Origin: Bacteroidales bacterium
Lineage (GTDB): Bacteria; Bacteroidota; Bacteroidia; Bacteroidales; UBA932
Reading direction: 5' to 3'
NCBI GenBank assembly: GCA_023230265.1
Contig: JALNXR010000034.1
Span: 1 to 13,057 of the forward strand
DNA: 13,057 nt
A program made the position numbers and the translations under genes. Below are positions 1 through 6,764 of the stretch, one piece after another. The number at the start of each line of letters is the position of its first letter. Position 1 is the first letter of the stretch. The notes below the pieces were generated by a model that saw only the letters and a program-made list of their open reading frames with translations, ran no database searches and was not told the DNA's origin.

Positions 1-444
1 GGATGCGGCAGGGAGGTTCTGGAGAATATTTTGGAGAAAAAGGTTCTCAAGAATCTTTTGGAGAAAAAGGAAAATTCTGGTAGACAGTTACCCGGTAATC
101 TTATTTTATATTCCAGGCTGGAGCAAAAAGATCTTAAGGAGCTTTATCTCAGAAGTAAAGTCTATTGCCAGCTCTCCCGGAGCGAAAGTTTTGGTGTGGC
201 AATGGCAGAGGCAATGTATTTTAATTGCATACCTGTTTACACCTCTGCCGGAGGTTTAAAGGAGGTTGCCGGAGAGTACGGATTTATGGTTTCGGGCAAT
301 GATCCGGACGAAATTTCAACTGCCATAAAAAGAGCCCATTCCACAACAGAAATTTCAGATAGCAGAGAGAGGATCGGCAGGCTGTTTACATATATACAAA
401 GAGCAGAAAAAATCAACGACGAAGATTTTGTCATTGGCCTATAA
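1..444 (+). CDS. GT4-family glycosyltransferase, C-terminal part (5' end outside window)
   Basis: The reading frame is open from base 1, so this is the last 147 codons of a longer gene and no start should be placed inside it. The fragment holds the signature of GT-B fold, GT4-type glycosyltransferases. After 'LSRSESFGVAMAEAMYFNCI' comes PVYTSAGGLKEVAG; the glutamates in ESFGVAMAE form the EX7E pattern that binds the nucleotide-sugar donor. Such enzymes transfer a sugar from an NDP- or GDP-sugar to a glycan or lipid acceptor at the cytoplasmic face of the membrane. The substrate cannot be told from this piece. An in-frame 27-base duplication sits near the start of the visible part. The last codons form one arm of a 19-base inverted repeat whose other arm lies about 80 bases downstream. 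The family call is firm; the specificity is unknown. Confidence 0.85.
   Translation, partial: GCGREVLENILEKKVLKNLLEKKENSGRQLPGNLILYSRLEQKDLKELYLRSKVYCQLSRSESFGVAMAEAMYFNCIPVYTSAGGLKEVAGEYGFMVSGNDPDEISTAIKRAHSTTEISDSRERIGRLFTYIQRAEKINDEDFVIGL
15..68. repeat. 27-base in-frame tandem duplication inside the glycosyltransferase gene
   Basis: Bases 15-41 and 42-68 match at 24 of 27 positions. In the protein they read VLENILEKK followed by VLKNLLEKK, so one charged helix turn of nine residues has been doubled without breaking the frame. Confidence 0.8.
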
Positions 445-535
445 ATCTGATCGTTACAAAACACAAACTTTTTAAATTTAAAAGTTTGTACTTTGTAATT
501 GTCTTAATATCATATGAATGACAAAATCTTCGTCG
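417..535. repeat. Nested inverted repeat spanning the glycosyltransferase stop codon
   Basis: The outer arms are a perfect 19-base inverted repeat at 417-435 (CGACGAAGATTTTGTCATT) and 517-535. Inside it, 454-472 and 480-498 pair at 17 of 19 positions around a 7-base loop, giving a strong AT-rich hairpin. The left outer arm is coding (the codons for DEDFVI), while the right arm is non-coding. The inner hairpin could end transcription of the upstream gene, but no long T run follows it. The outer arm looks like an inverted copy of the gene's 3' end. Confidence 0.75.
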
Positions 536-547
536 ATGAACTCCAAT

Positions 548-580
548 AAAAAAAAGATGCACCGCTAGCGGTACATCTTA
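548..580 (-). terminator. Rho-independent terminator of the tRNA-Gln operon
   Basis: On the minus strand, AAGATGtACCGC-TAGC-GGTgCATCTT (579 down to 554) forms a stem with one mismatch and is followed by eight T residues. It begins four bases after the 3' end of the second tRNA, so it ends the two-tRNA transcript. Confidence 0.85.
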
Positions 581-583
581 ATG

Positions 584-654
584 TTGACCTACCAGGATTC
601 GAACCTAGACTGACAGAACCAAAATCTGAAGTGCTACCATTACACCATAGGTCA
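584..654 (-). tRNA. tRNA-Gln (anticodon UUG)
   Basis: The minus strand folds as a complete 71-base tRNA. It has the acceptor TGACCTA/TAGGTCA, a D arm with GG in the loop, an anticodon loop TTTTGGT (anticodon TTG, Gln), a T loop TTCGAAT and discriminator A. CCA is not encoded. The U1-A72 acceptor pair is usual for glutamine tRNAs. The outermost anticodon-stem pair (27-43) is a T-T mismatch, and the T stem has one G-U pair, so it is slightly weaker than its neighbour. It is the second gene of the operon, 39 bases after the first. Confidence 0.95.
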
Positions 655-693
655 GCGTAATTATTTGTTTTACAACTATAAGAACTTTCTTTG

Positions 694-764
694 TTGACCT
701 ACCAGGATTCGAACCTGGATTGTCAGAGCCAGAATCTGAAGTGCTGCCATTACACCATAGGTCA
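694..764 (-). tRNA. tRNA-Gln (anticodon CUG)
   Basis: A complete 71-base cloverleaf on the minus strand with the same acceptor stem as its neighbour. The anticodon loop is TTCTGGC (anticodon CTG, Gln), the T stem is perfectly paired (CCAGG/CCTGG), and no CCA is encoded. It is nearly identical to the UUG gene downstream, so the pair most likely arose by tandem duplication followed by anticodon divergence. It reads CAG codons and is the promoter-proximal gene. Confidence 0.95.
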
Positions 765-784
765 ATGATACCGTTTTGGGGTTG

Positions 785-815
785 CAAAGGTATTGCTTTT
801 TCCGAAAAGTCCAAA
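785..815 (-). promoter_or_regulatory. Bacteroidetes-type promoter of the tRNA-Gln operon
   Basis: On the minus strand TTTG (815-812) is followed, after exactly 19 bases, by TACCTTTG (792-785). This is an exact match to the Bacteroidetes consensus TTTG-N19-21-TAnnTTTG. Transcription would start about 14 bases before the first tRNA. It sits between that tRNA and the stop codon of the YqaA-like gene. Confidence 0.8.
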
Positions 816-818
816 ATT

Positions 819-1286
819 TTATAGAAAGCTGAAATCCAGCACCCCCTGCCCCAGACTCCTGTATAACAAAATCCAGAAAATGTAACGGAGTGCTTTACCT
901 ATCAGCATATAAACCGCGCTTTTGTAAAAGTTGGCCCTGTAAAATCCCAGCGCAACCGCCATTACATCTCCTACAAACGGCAGCCACGTAAAGAGAGCCA
1001 GTAGAGCACCGTACTTATCCACCCTCTCTTTCTGTTTAAGCAGAGTCTCCTCCTTGATCCTGAACCACTTCTCTATCCATTCCCATTTACCTGCACGGCC
1101 TATATAGTAGGAGGTGAGGCCGCCCAGCCAGTTTCCGGCAGTGGCTGAAATAAGAGCCAGGGAATGATCCGCCCCGGCAATCAGAGCACCCACAATAAGA
1201 AAATCAGAGCTGAATGGCACTATTGTCGCAGCCAGAAACGAGCCCAGAAAGAGTCCCAGATATCCAAGATCACCCAGAAATTCCAT
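819..1286 (-). CDS. YqaA/DedA-like small membrane protein (VTT/SNARE-associated domain family)
   Basis: A 155-residue, strongly hydrophobic protein. Stretches such as LGYLGLFLGSFLAATIVPFS and a late FTWLPFVGDVMAVALGF segment resemble the YqaA branch of the DedA/VTT family. These are inner-membrane proteins with re-entrant loops, and related members are implicated in lipid or proton-coupled transport; the exact role of YqaA is not settled. The central part (WEWIEKWFRIKEETLLKQKERVDKYG) is charged and probably a cytoplasmic loop. It lies 47 bases downstream of tadA on the same strand and is probably co-transcribed with it. The ATG at 1286 begins MEFLGDLGYLG, with no Shine-Dalgarno sequence. A degenerate copy of this start region, with GTG in place of ATG, occurs 44 bases upstream. 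The family call is good; function is only inferred. Confidence 0.75.
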   Translation of the reverse strand: MEFLGDLGYLGLFLGSFLAATIVPFSSDFLIVGALIAGADHSLALISATAGNWLGGLTSYYIGRAGKWEWIEKWFRIKEETLLKQKERVDKYGALLALFTWLPFVGDVMAVALGFYRANFYKSAVYMLIGKALRYIFWILLYRSLGQGVLDFSFL

Positions 1287-1344
1287 AATTCATACGTTGA
1301 ATTTCCATAAATCGCCTTTTGAAATTCCACAACTCACACGTCAT
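1277..1344. repeat. Degenerate direct repeat copying the start region of the YqaA-like gene
   Basis: Bases 1277-1300 and 1321-1344 match at 18 of 24 positions, with only three mismatches in the first 20, all C/T transitions. The downstream copy (minus strand) contains the ATGGAATTTC start of the YqaA-like gene. The upstream copy contains GTGGAATTTC and overlaps the tadA stop codon. Confidence 0.65.
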
Positions 1345-1816
1345 TCCCTCTTTTTTCAGAAAAAAACCTGACGAGCAGTTCTGAGCACTCCTCTTTACAA
1401 ATCCCCTCTTTTACCTCGCACTTTGGATGAAGCAGCGATGGGTTGAAAAGGGAGAAACCCCGCTTTGGATCGGCTGCACCGTATACCACCCTTTTAACCT
1501 GTGCCCAGTTGAGCGCTGCAGCACACATAGGACAGGGCTCCAGTGTCACATACAGAGTGCACTCATCCAGATATTTGCCCCCAATGCTGTCGGTTGTCAT
1601 AGTGATTGCCTGCATCTCTGCGTGAGCTGTCGGGTCCCTGAGCAGCTCAGTAAGATTGTGGGAACGGGAGATGATTTTACCTCTGCAGACAATGACTGCT
1701 CCCACCGGAATCTCGTCTTTTTCATAAGCCTTACGAGCCTCTTTAAGAGCCTCTTTCATGAATTTCTCATCCTCAGTCACAGGTGACTTTAATTTTTCTA
1801 CTTCTTCAATTATCAT
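1334..1816 (-). CDS. tadA: tRNA-specific adenosine deaminase TadA
   Basis: A 160-residue zinc-dependent deaminase of the cytidine/deoxycytidylate deaminase fold. TadA converts adenosine-34 to inosine in the anticodon of tRNA-Arg(ACG) in the cytoplasm. The catalytic HAE motif is at H65-A66-E67 (zinc ligand and proton shuttle). The PCPMC motif supplies C95 and C98, and the family's IPVGAVIV stretch is at residues 36-43. Length is normal. The ATG at 1816 adds a 19-residue acidic lead before a second possible start, M20 (base 1759), where the family homology begins. I keep 1816 because it is the first ATG in frame and because its region is duplicated just upstream. It probably heads a two-gene transcript with the YqaA-like gene. 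Other deaminases of the fold (guanine deaminase-like) are possible but less likely. Confidence 0.88.
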   Translation of the reverse strand: MIIEEVEKLKSPVTEDEKFMKEALKEARKAYEKDEIPVGAVIVCRGKIISRSHNLTELLRDPTAHAEMQAITMTTDSIGGKYLDECTLYVTLEPCPMCAAALNWAQVKRVVYGAADPKRGFSLFNPSLLHPKCEVKEGICKEECSELLVRFFSEKRGNDV

Positions 1817-1853
1817 TATCCTGCCTCTTCAATTAACATTATCCTGCCACTTT
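1808..1853. repeat. 23-base tandem duplication at the tadA start
   Basis: Bases 1808-1830 and 1831-1853 are near-identical 23-base units. On the minus strand the core is GGCAGGATAATG followed by (A/T)TAATTGAAGA, which is the translation start region of tadA itself repeated once upstream. Confidence 0.75.
1816..1839 (-). other. Seven-codon mini-ORF overlapping the tadA start (TAATG)
   Basis: The upstream copy of the duplicated tadA start region supplies an ATG at 1839-1837 that reads MLIEEAG and stops at TAA 1818-1816. That stop shares its last A with the tadA ATG (TAATG). The arrangement would allow translational coupling or dampening, but translation of the mini-ORF is not shown. Confidence 0.4.
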
Positions 1854-1898
1854 AATTAAATTACTATGAATCTCAAATTAACACTGTTCAAACTCGCC

Positions 1899-2069
1899 AA
1901 TTAATATCATTCTCTCCAACTAACATCATTCTATCTAATTAACATCATTCTCGACAATTAACATCATTCTCTCCAACTAACATCATTCTCTCCAACTAAC
2001 ATCATTCTATCTAATTAACATCATTCTCGCCAACTAACATCAAACTCTCTAATTAATATCATCCACCTT
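1899..2069. repeat. Minisatellite: nine exact-length 19-base units
   Basis: Nine consecutive units of exactly 19 bases fill 171 bases, with consensus AATTAACATCATTCTCTCC. Units 2-3 and 6-7 share the same variants (CTATCT, then CTCGAC or CTCGCC), so units 1-4 and 5-8 look like a higher-order duplication of about 76 bases. The last two units are the most diverged. The unit length is not a multiple of three and there are no unique spacers, so it is neither coding nor CRISPR. On the minus strand each unit resembles the tadA start (GGAGAGAATGATGTTAGTT), and it would lie in the tadA leader if transcription begins upstream of it. Confidence 0.92.
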
Positions 2070-2118
2070 CTACAACTAAAAAATATCCTGCTTCCGCAAT
2101 TTACAACTGTAAGTTTAA

Positions 2119-2197
2119 ATAAAATTATACGATTATAGATAAAATTATTAAACGTTAATTTAAAATGGTACGGTTAATTGGAAATTGTGTGGTTAAA
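2119..2197. repeat. Degenerate AT-rich array (units of 18-22 bases) upstream of groES
   Basis: Four loosely similar units can be read at 2119-2138, 2139-2160, 2161-2179 and 2180-2197, with shared TAAAATTrT and GGTTAA-like cores. Divergence is high and the AT content makes chance similarity possible. Nothing else is visible in the 2070-2218 stretch. Confidence 0.35.
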
Positions 2198-2218
2198 TAA
2201 AAATTAAATATAGCAATT

Positions 2219-2299
2219 ATTGTACGACATTTTGTCAGTAAGAATATTTGGCACCTCTTTTGTTTCTTTTGTTCCCGGATAACGAATAAAATATTTACC
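2219..2299 (+). promoter_or_regulatory. Candidate promoter region of groES-groEL
   Basis: Two imperfect Bacteroidetes-type promoters are visible. The better is ATTG (2219-2222), 20 bases, AATATTTG (2243-2250). The weaker is TTTG (2268-2271), 20 bases, TATTTACC (2292-2299). I found no CIRCE heat-shock operator (TTAGCACTC-N9-GAGTGCTAA). Confidence 0.35.
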
Positions 2300-2324
2300 T
2301 TATAATTCTAAAACATTAATTATT

Positions 2325-2594
2325 ATGAACATCAAACCATTAGCAGACAGAGTTTTGGTCGAGCCTAAAGAGGCAGAAACAAAAACCGCAAGCGGGCTTT
2401 ATATCCCTGACACAGCAAAAGAGAAGCCCCAGGCAGGAAAAGTAGTTGCGGTAGGAAACGGCAAGAAAGATGAACCTATGGAGTTAAAAGTAGGTGACAA
2501 TGTGCTTTACGGAAAATATGCCGGTACCGAAATCAATGTAGATGGAAAGGATTACCTTATGATGCGTCAGTCCGACATTCTTGCAATTGTTTAA
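2325..2594 (+). CDS. groES: Co-chaperonin GroES (Hsp10)
   Basis: An 89-residue protein of normal GroES length. It forms the heptameric lid that closes the GroEL folding chamber in the cytoplasm. The N terminus [18 protein letters not shown] and the mobile loop [22 protein letters not shown] (about residues 23-44) are typical, with the I-x-x-type hydrophobic tripeptide region that docks on GroEL. The C terminus is the usual [14 protein letters not shown]. The ATG follows an AT-rich leader with no Shine-Dalgarno sequence, as is usual in Bacteroidota. The gene lies 28 bases upstream of groEL, forming the standard two-gene operon. Confidence 0.98.
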   Translation: MNIKPLADRVLVEPKEAETKTASGLYIPDTAKEKPQAGKVVAVGNGKKDEPMELKVGDNVLYGKYAGTEINVDGKDYLMMRQSDILAIV

Positions 2595-2598
2595 TTAA

Positions 2599-4257
<1,659 letters not shown>

Positions 4258-4271
4258 CCCTCTGACAGAGG

Positions 4272-4375
4272 GATGTGATCTTCTTTATATGAATGATACG
4301 ATCTTCTGACAGAGTGATTCGATCCTCAGCAGGAAGATGAAATCCTCGGCAGGAAGATGCGCTCTTTTGCATGAA
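4272..4375. repeat. Degenerate tandem array (five units of 20-23 bases) in the groEL 3' leader
   Basis: Units start at 4272, 4295, 4316, 4336 and 4356. The third and fourth are clearest (GATTCGATCCTCAGCAGGAA and GATGAAATCCTCGGCAGGAA, 16 of 20 identical). It lies between the groEL stop codon and its terminator, so it is in the transcribed 3' untranslated region. Confidence 0.65.
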
Positions 4376-4390
4376 GAGAAATAAAAAAGG

Positions 4391-4423
4391 AAGCCGGTTC
4401 AGAAAATTCTGAACCGGCTTTTT
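4391..4423 (+). terminator. Rho-independent terminator of groES-groEL
   Basis: A perfect 14-base stem, AAGCCGGTTCAGAA pairing with TTCTGAACCGGCTT around a two-base loop, runs straight into a T run (4419-4423). An A run at 4384-4388 on the other side means it could also work on the minus strand. Confidence 0.95.
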
Positions 4424-4866
4424 CGTTTATGAACTTTTCAATCGTGAACTGATAACACTAATATTTCATGTTTTCAGTTCACAGATATAATAAAAAGATT
4501 TAATTGGACTATTTCATAAGGACGGACATACATATCTAAAGTTTCCAAATTAATGGTTTTGTTAGTCGTGGAAATGCCACATACAAAAGTTTCCTGCATT
4601 AAGTTTCCTAAATAAATGGTTAAGAGCTTCAGCCTAAAAGAGCTACATGTTAGCAAATTTTGCAACTTGTTGTTATTGAACGGAAAAGATTAATTTCCAA
4701 AAAGTATAGTTTTTAGGAAAATCAATACAGTGCTTATAATCTGCGCTCTACAAAATTTGCTTACATCAAAAAGTTTTCCGGATGAACCAGTTTTCATCTC
4801 TTGCGATCTCAGCAATTGCTCTCCCTGCAAATATACCTTTTGGGGAACTTTAACATAAAAACCTTT
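4424..4866. other. Gene-free AT-rich intergenic stretch
   Basis: I see no convincing gene here. There is one modest inverted repeat (GTGAACTGA at 4444-4452 with TCAGTTCAC at 4474-4482) and a short GTGG/CCAC hairpin near 4569-4581. Two minus-strand frames of 63 and 75 codons (4474-4665 and 4690-4917) resemble no family I recognise. It may be decayed sequence. Confidence 0.5.
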
Positions 4867-4910
4867 ATAAATAGAAAAACCATAAATAGAAAAACCATAA
4901 ATAGAAAACC
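4867..4910. repeat. 15-base tandem repeat, three units
   Basis: ATAAATAGAAAAACC occurs at 4867-4881 and 4882-4896 exactly, and at 4897-4910 with one A missing. It lies immediately upstream of the DUF134 promoter and outside its transcript. Confidence 0.9.
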
Positions 4911-4925
4911 TTTTCAATAAATAAA

Positions 4926-4956
4926 TTTGTTTTTGGGCATATGTTCATTATATTTG
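4926..4956 (+). promoter_or_regulatory. Bacteroidetes-type promoter for the DUF134/NifX/ATPase gene train
   Basis: TTTG (4926-4929), a 19-base spacer and TATATTTG (4949-4956) match the Bacteroidetes housekeeping consensus exactly. The predicted start, near 4963, leaves a leader of only about a dozen bases before the ATG at 4976. It is the only strong promoter visible ahead of the long gene cluster. The window shows no sigma-54 (GG-N10-GC) site here. Confidence 0.8.
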
Positions 4957-4975
4957 TAATGAGAATATAACCATT

Positions 4976-5473
4976 ATGCCAAGGCCGAAATTAATCAGAA
5001 AAGTAAGTAACTTCCCTCATTTCAAGGGATTCAGACCTATCGGAAACGAGAAAAGCGATCATACTATAGTATTGAATTTCGAGGAATACGAAGCTATCCG
5101 ACTCAGCGACTACGAAATGTTAGGACAGCATTGTGCTTCAATAGAGATGGGGGTTTCCAGATCAACATACGCAAGAATTTATGAATCAGCCAGAAGAAAA
5201 ATTGCAGAAGCTTTCATACTCGGCGAACCTCTGGTATTTGAAGGGGGTAAAGTCTATCTTGACAGCGAGTGGTACAGATGCCACACCTGCAAATGTATAT
5301 TCAACTTCCACCATCAGGGTAAAGCTGAGAGATGTTCACTCTGCGGATCAAAGGAGATTGATGAATATGCCCGGGAGATTGATGAGTACGCACAGAAACC
5401 GGATGAATGTAGCCAGGGCGAGAGGAGGCATCGCCATTCCGGTGGCAGAAAAAATTTAAATCACAGGCTGTAG
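4976..5473 (+). CDS. DUF134-family predicted DNA-binding protein (HTH plus zinc ribbon)
   Basis: A 165-residue protein. It starts with the family hallmark MPRPK and continues with FKGFRPIG (16-23) and EEYEAIRLSDYEMLGQHCAS (36-55). A helix-turn-helix resembling sigma-factor region 4 runs to about residue 80 (VSRSTYARIYESARRKIAEAF, then LGEPLVFEGG). A C-terminal zinc ribbon has C102/C105 (plus C107) and C120/C123. After residue 126 comes a family-atypical tail of three 7-residue repeats and a basic, His-rich end. DUF134 genes commonly neighbour NifX-family and MinD-type ATPase genes in anaerobes, so this is probably the local regulator and may sense metal or redox state through the ribbon; that role is inference. 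It is the first gene after the promoter, with a 255-base repeat-rich gap before the next gene. Confidence 0.85.
   Translation: MPRPKLIRKVSNFPHFKGFRPIGNEKSDHTIVLNFEEYEAIRLSDYEMLGQHCASIEMGVSRSTYARIYESARRKIAEAFILGEPLVFEGGKVYLDSEWYRCHTCKCIFNFHHQGKAERCSLCGSKEIDEYAREIDEYAQKPDECSQGERRHRHSGGRKNLNHRL
5354..5416. repeat. In-frame 21-base tandem repeat, three units, in the DUF134 gene
   Basis: Codons 127-133, 134-140 and 141-147 read EIDEYAR, EIDEYAQ and KPDECSQ. The first two units are close copies at the DNA level and the third is diverged. The repeat lengthens the tail after the zinc ribbon. Confidence 0.8.
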
Positions 5474-5512
5474 GGAGAATATTAATATTTAATGACAGAT
5501 TACTAAAAACAA

Positions 5513-5681
5513 AGACTAAGCAACATAGACAAAACATCAAAGACAAAGCAACAAAGACAAAGCATCAAAAACAAAACATCAAAGACAAAGCAACATAGGC
5601 AAAACATCAAAAACAAAACATCAAAGACAAAAAGCAAAAACCAAGAGCAAAACCAAGAGCAAAAACCAAGAGCAAAACCAA
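5513..5681. repeat. A/C-rich double tandem array (14-base, then 12/13-base units) upstream of the first nifX-like gene
   Basis: Nine contiguous 14-base units start at 5513 with consensus AGACAAAACATCAA; the ninth is diverged. A second array follows at 5636-5681 with units AAAAACCAAGAGC and AAAACCAAGAGC alternating, a period of 25 bases. The plus strand is almost all A and C with little G and very little T, so the RNA would be nearly unstructured. Fourteen is not a multiple of three and the plus-strand frames are not protein-like. If the cluster is one transcript, this lies between DUF134 and the first nifX-like gene. Confidence 0.92.
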
Positions 5682-5728
5682 ATATTAAAAAGACTAAATA
5701 TAAAAGACCAAGCATTAAAAAGACAATT

Positions 5729-6052
5729 ATGAAAATTGCAATCACATCCACCGGAAACACACCGGAATCTTCACTGGACAGCCGTTTTGGCAGATGCTCC
5801 TATTTTGTAATTTACGACACAGAGCTTAAATCAACTGAGTATATTCCAAATCCTAACAAGGAGAGCCTTGAGGGGGCCGGAATAGCCTCTGCAAAATTTG
5901 TGGCATCAAGAGGTGTGGAGAAGGTGGTATCAGGAGAGTTCGGGTTTAAGGTAAAAGAGCTCTTTGACAGTTTAAAAATTGAGCTGATAATAATAAAAGA
6001 AGAAAAAAAGCCGGTTACAGAGATAATCGGATTACTTAATAAAAACCTATAA
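5729..6052 (+). CDS. NifX/NafY/ORP-like metal-cluster-binding protein (first copy)
   Basis: A 107-residue single-domain protein of the dinitrogenase iron-molybdenum cofactor biosynthesis family (NifX/NifB C-terminal/orange protein). It opens MKIAITSTGN, then has the family stretch LDSRFGRCSYFVIYD (16-30), GAGIASAKFVASRGVEKVVSGEFGFKV and a closing IELIIIKEE strand. The fold is a small ribonuclease-H-like domain that carries a preformed Mo- or Fe-containing sulfide cluster. One cysteine, C23, lies in the FGRC motif. No nitrogenase genes are nearby, so nitrogen fixation is not implied. The setting with paired MinD-type ATPases instead matches the Desulfovibrio orange protein system. The gene lies 11 bases ahead of the DUF5320-like gene and is preceded by A/C-rich arrays. 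The cluster it carries is unknown. Confidence 0.85.
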   Translation: MKIAITSTGNTPESSLDSRFGRCSYFVIYDTELKSTEYIPNPNKESLEGAGIASAKFVASRGVEKVVSGEFGFKVKELFDSLKIELIIIKEEKKPVTEIIGLLNKNL

Positions 6053-6063
6053 AATTTACAATT

Positions 6064-6357
6064 ATGCCAGGTTTAAACGGAAGTGGGCCGCAGGGTGACG
6101 GTCCGATGACCGGCAGAGGAATGGGCCGGTGCAGGAATAATAATACAGATAATAATCAGCCGGATGGATTTCAGCCGGGAGACCCGGGTATGGGCAGAGG
6201 ACTGGCCGGAAGAGGATCTAAGAGCAGGGGTATCATGGCCGGAAGAGGAATCTCTGCGGGAAAAGGTTTTTCTGCAGGAAGAGGACCATCTGCAGGAAGA
6301 GGACCATCTGCAGGTAAAGGAGCCGGTTTCAGACACCGTTCCGGAAGAGGAAATTAA
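6064..6357 (+). CDS. DUF5320-like small Arg/Gly-rich protein
   Basis: A 97-residue basic protein. Its N terminus, MPGLNGSGPQGDGPMTGRGMGRC, matches the start typical of DUF5320 proteins (MPGGDGTGP-type, GPMTGRGMGxC). Such proteins are found beside NifX-family and MinD-type ATPase genes; their function is unknown. The remainder is low-complexity: a polar Asn/Gln patch (25-32), then GRG repeats. From residue 60 there is a hexapeptide array G(R/K)GxSA repeated four times, ending GKGAGF. The only cysteine is C23. It fits tightly between two NifX-family genes (11 and 18 bases), so it is likely a partner of theirs. The RGG-like tail could bind RNA or an acidic partner, which is speculation. Codon pattern and conserved N terminus support a real gene; an overlapping +2 frame is a shadow. 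Confidence 0.75.
   Translation: MPGLNGSGPQGDGPMTGRGMGRCRNNNTDNNQPDGFQPGDPGMGRGLAGRGSKSRGIMAGRGISAGKGFSAGRGPSAGRGPSAGKGAGFRHRSGRGN
6241..6318. repeat. 18-base in-frame tandem repeat in the DUF5320-like gene
   Basis: Units of 18 bases start at 6241, 6259, 6277 and 6295, with a partial fifth at 6313. The third and fourth are identical (GGAAGAGGACCATCTGCA), which points to recent duplication. The protein repeat is G(R/K)GxSA. Confidence 0.9.
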
Positions 6358-6375
6358 AACATATTAAAATAATTT

Positions 6376-6714
6376 ATGAAAAGAAAAATTGCTATTCCAT
6401 TGGAAAATGGAGTTTTGTGCCAGCATTTCGGCCATTGCACACAGTTTTCGGTAATCGAAACAGATGATAATACAATTACAGGTCACATAAAGGTTACTCC
6501 GCCACCTCACGAACCCGGACTGCTTCCCTCATGGCTTGCAAAGATGGGAGTGACCAATGTTATAGCAGGAGGTATGGGAAAACATGCCATTGACCTGTTT
6601 GGTCAGAACAAAATTGATGTGTGCACCGGGGTTCAACCTAAAGCACCTGAAGAACTTGCAATGGAATTAATTAAGGGAGAACTGAAACAGGGCAATAATA
6701 GTTGCGATCACTAG
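6376..6714 (+). CDS. NifX/ORP-like metal-cluster-binding protein (second, His/Cys-rich copy)
   Basis: A 112-residue member of the same family as the gene at 5729, but of a different subtype. It has CQHFGHCTQF (15-24) and TPPPHEPGLLPSWLAKMGVTNVIAGGMGKHAI (41 onward), then the closing VCTGVQPKAPEELAMELIKG. Candidate metal ligands are C15, H17, H20, C21 and H45, plus a C-terminal SCDH ending. The orange protein of Desulfovibrio holds a Mo-Cu sulfide cluster without covalent cysteine ligands, so these residues need not all bind metal. It lies 18 bases after the DUF5320-like gene and 50 bases before the first ATPase. The two copies differ enough to suggest different roles, for example carrier and acceptor. 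Confidence 0.85.
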   Translation: MKRKIAIPLENGVLCQHFGHCTQFSVIETDDNTITGHIKVTPPPHEPGLLPSWLAKMGVTNVIAGGMGKHAIDLFGQNKIDVCTGVQPKAPEELAMELIKGELKQGNNSCDH

Positions 6715-6764
6715 TCATACTTTAAATGTTTCTGTAAAGTTTTTAAAGAAAAGAGATTAACCTG

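Noticed and set aside
454..498. Rho-independent terminator of the glycosyltransferase gene
   Set aside because: The hairpin is strong but AT-rich and lacks a following T run (TTGTCTTAAT), so I list it only as an inverted repeat.
605..814. Minus-strand frame of 69 codons
   Set aside because: It runs through the two tRNA-Gln genes and the tRNA promoter and is an artefact.
1899..2069. CRISPR-like array of 19-base repeats
   Set aside because: Repeats are directly contiguous with no unique spacers, units are too short, and no cas genes are nearby. It is a minisatellite.
2070..2324. CIRCE or other heat-shock operator before groES
   Set aside because: No TTAGCACTC-N9-GAGTGCTAA inverted repeat is present. 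Only weak promoter-like boxes are visible.
4474..4665. Minus-strand frame of 63 codons in the gap after groEL
   Set aside because: No recognisable family, no clear start signal, and AT-rich composition typical of spacers.
4690..4917. Minus-strand frame of 75 codons beginning with repeated GFSIY
   Set aside because: The 15-base repeat happens to be in frame, and the rest resembles no known protein and has no promoter or neighbours supporting it. A real small gene cannot be fully excluded.
5503..5760. Minus-strand frame of 85 codons, very hydrophobic (Leu/Phe/Cys-rich)
   Set aside because: It is the translation of the A/C-rich 14-base array on the opposite strand. The 42-base periodicity explains the repeated FVFDVLFLM pattern, and it overlaps the start of the first nifX-like gene.
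6164..6367. Alternative plus-strand frame of 67 codons overlapping the DUF5320-like gene
   Set aside because: The main frame has the conserved MPGxxGxGPxxxGPMTGRGMG start and fits between its neighbours. The other frame only mirrors the 18-base repeats.
5729..6714. Nitrogen-fixation genes
   Set aside because: NifX-family domains alone do not show nitrogenase. No nifHDK, nifE, nifN or nifB gene is in the window, and the neighbours point to an ORP-like system.
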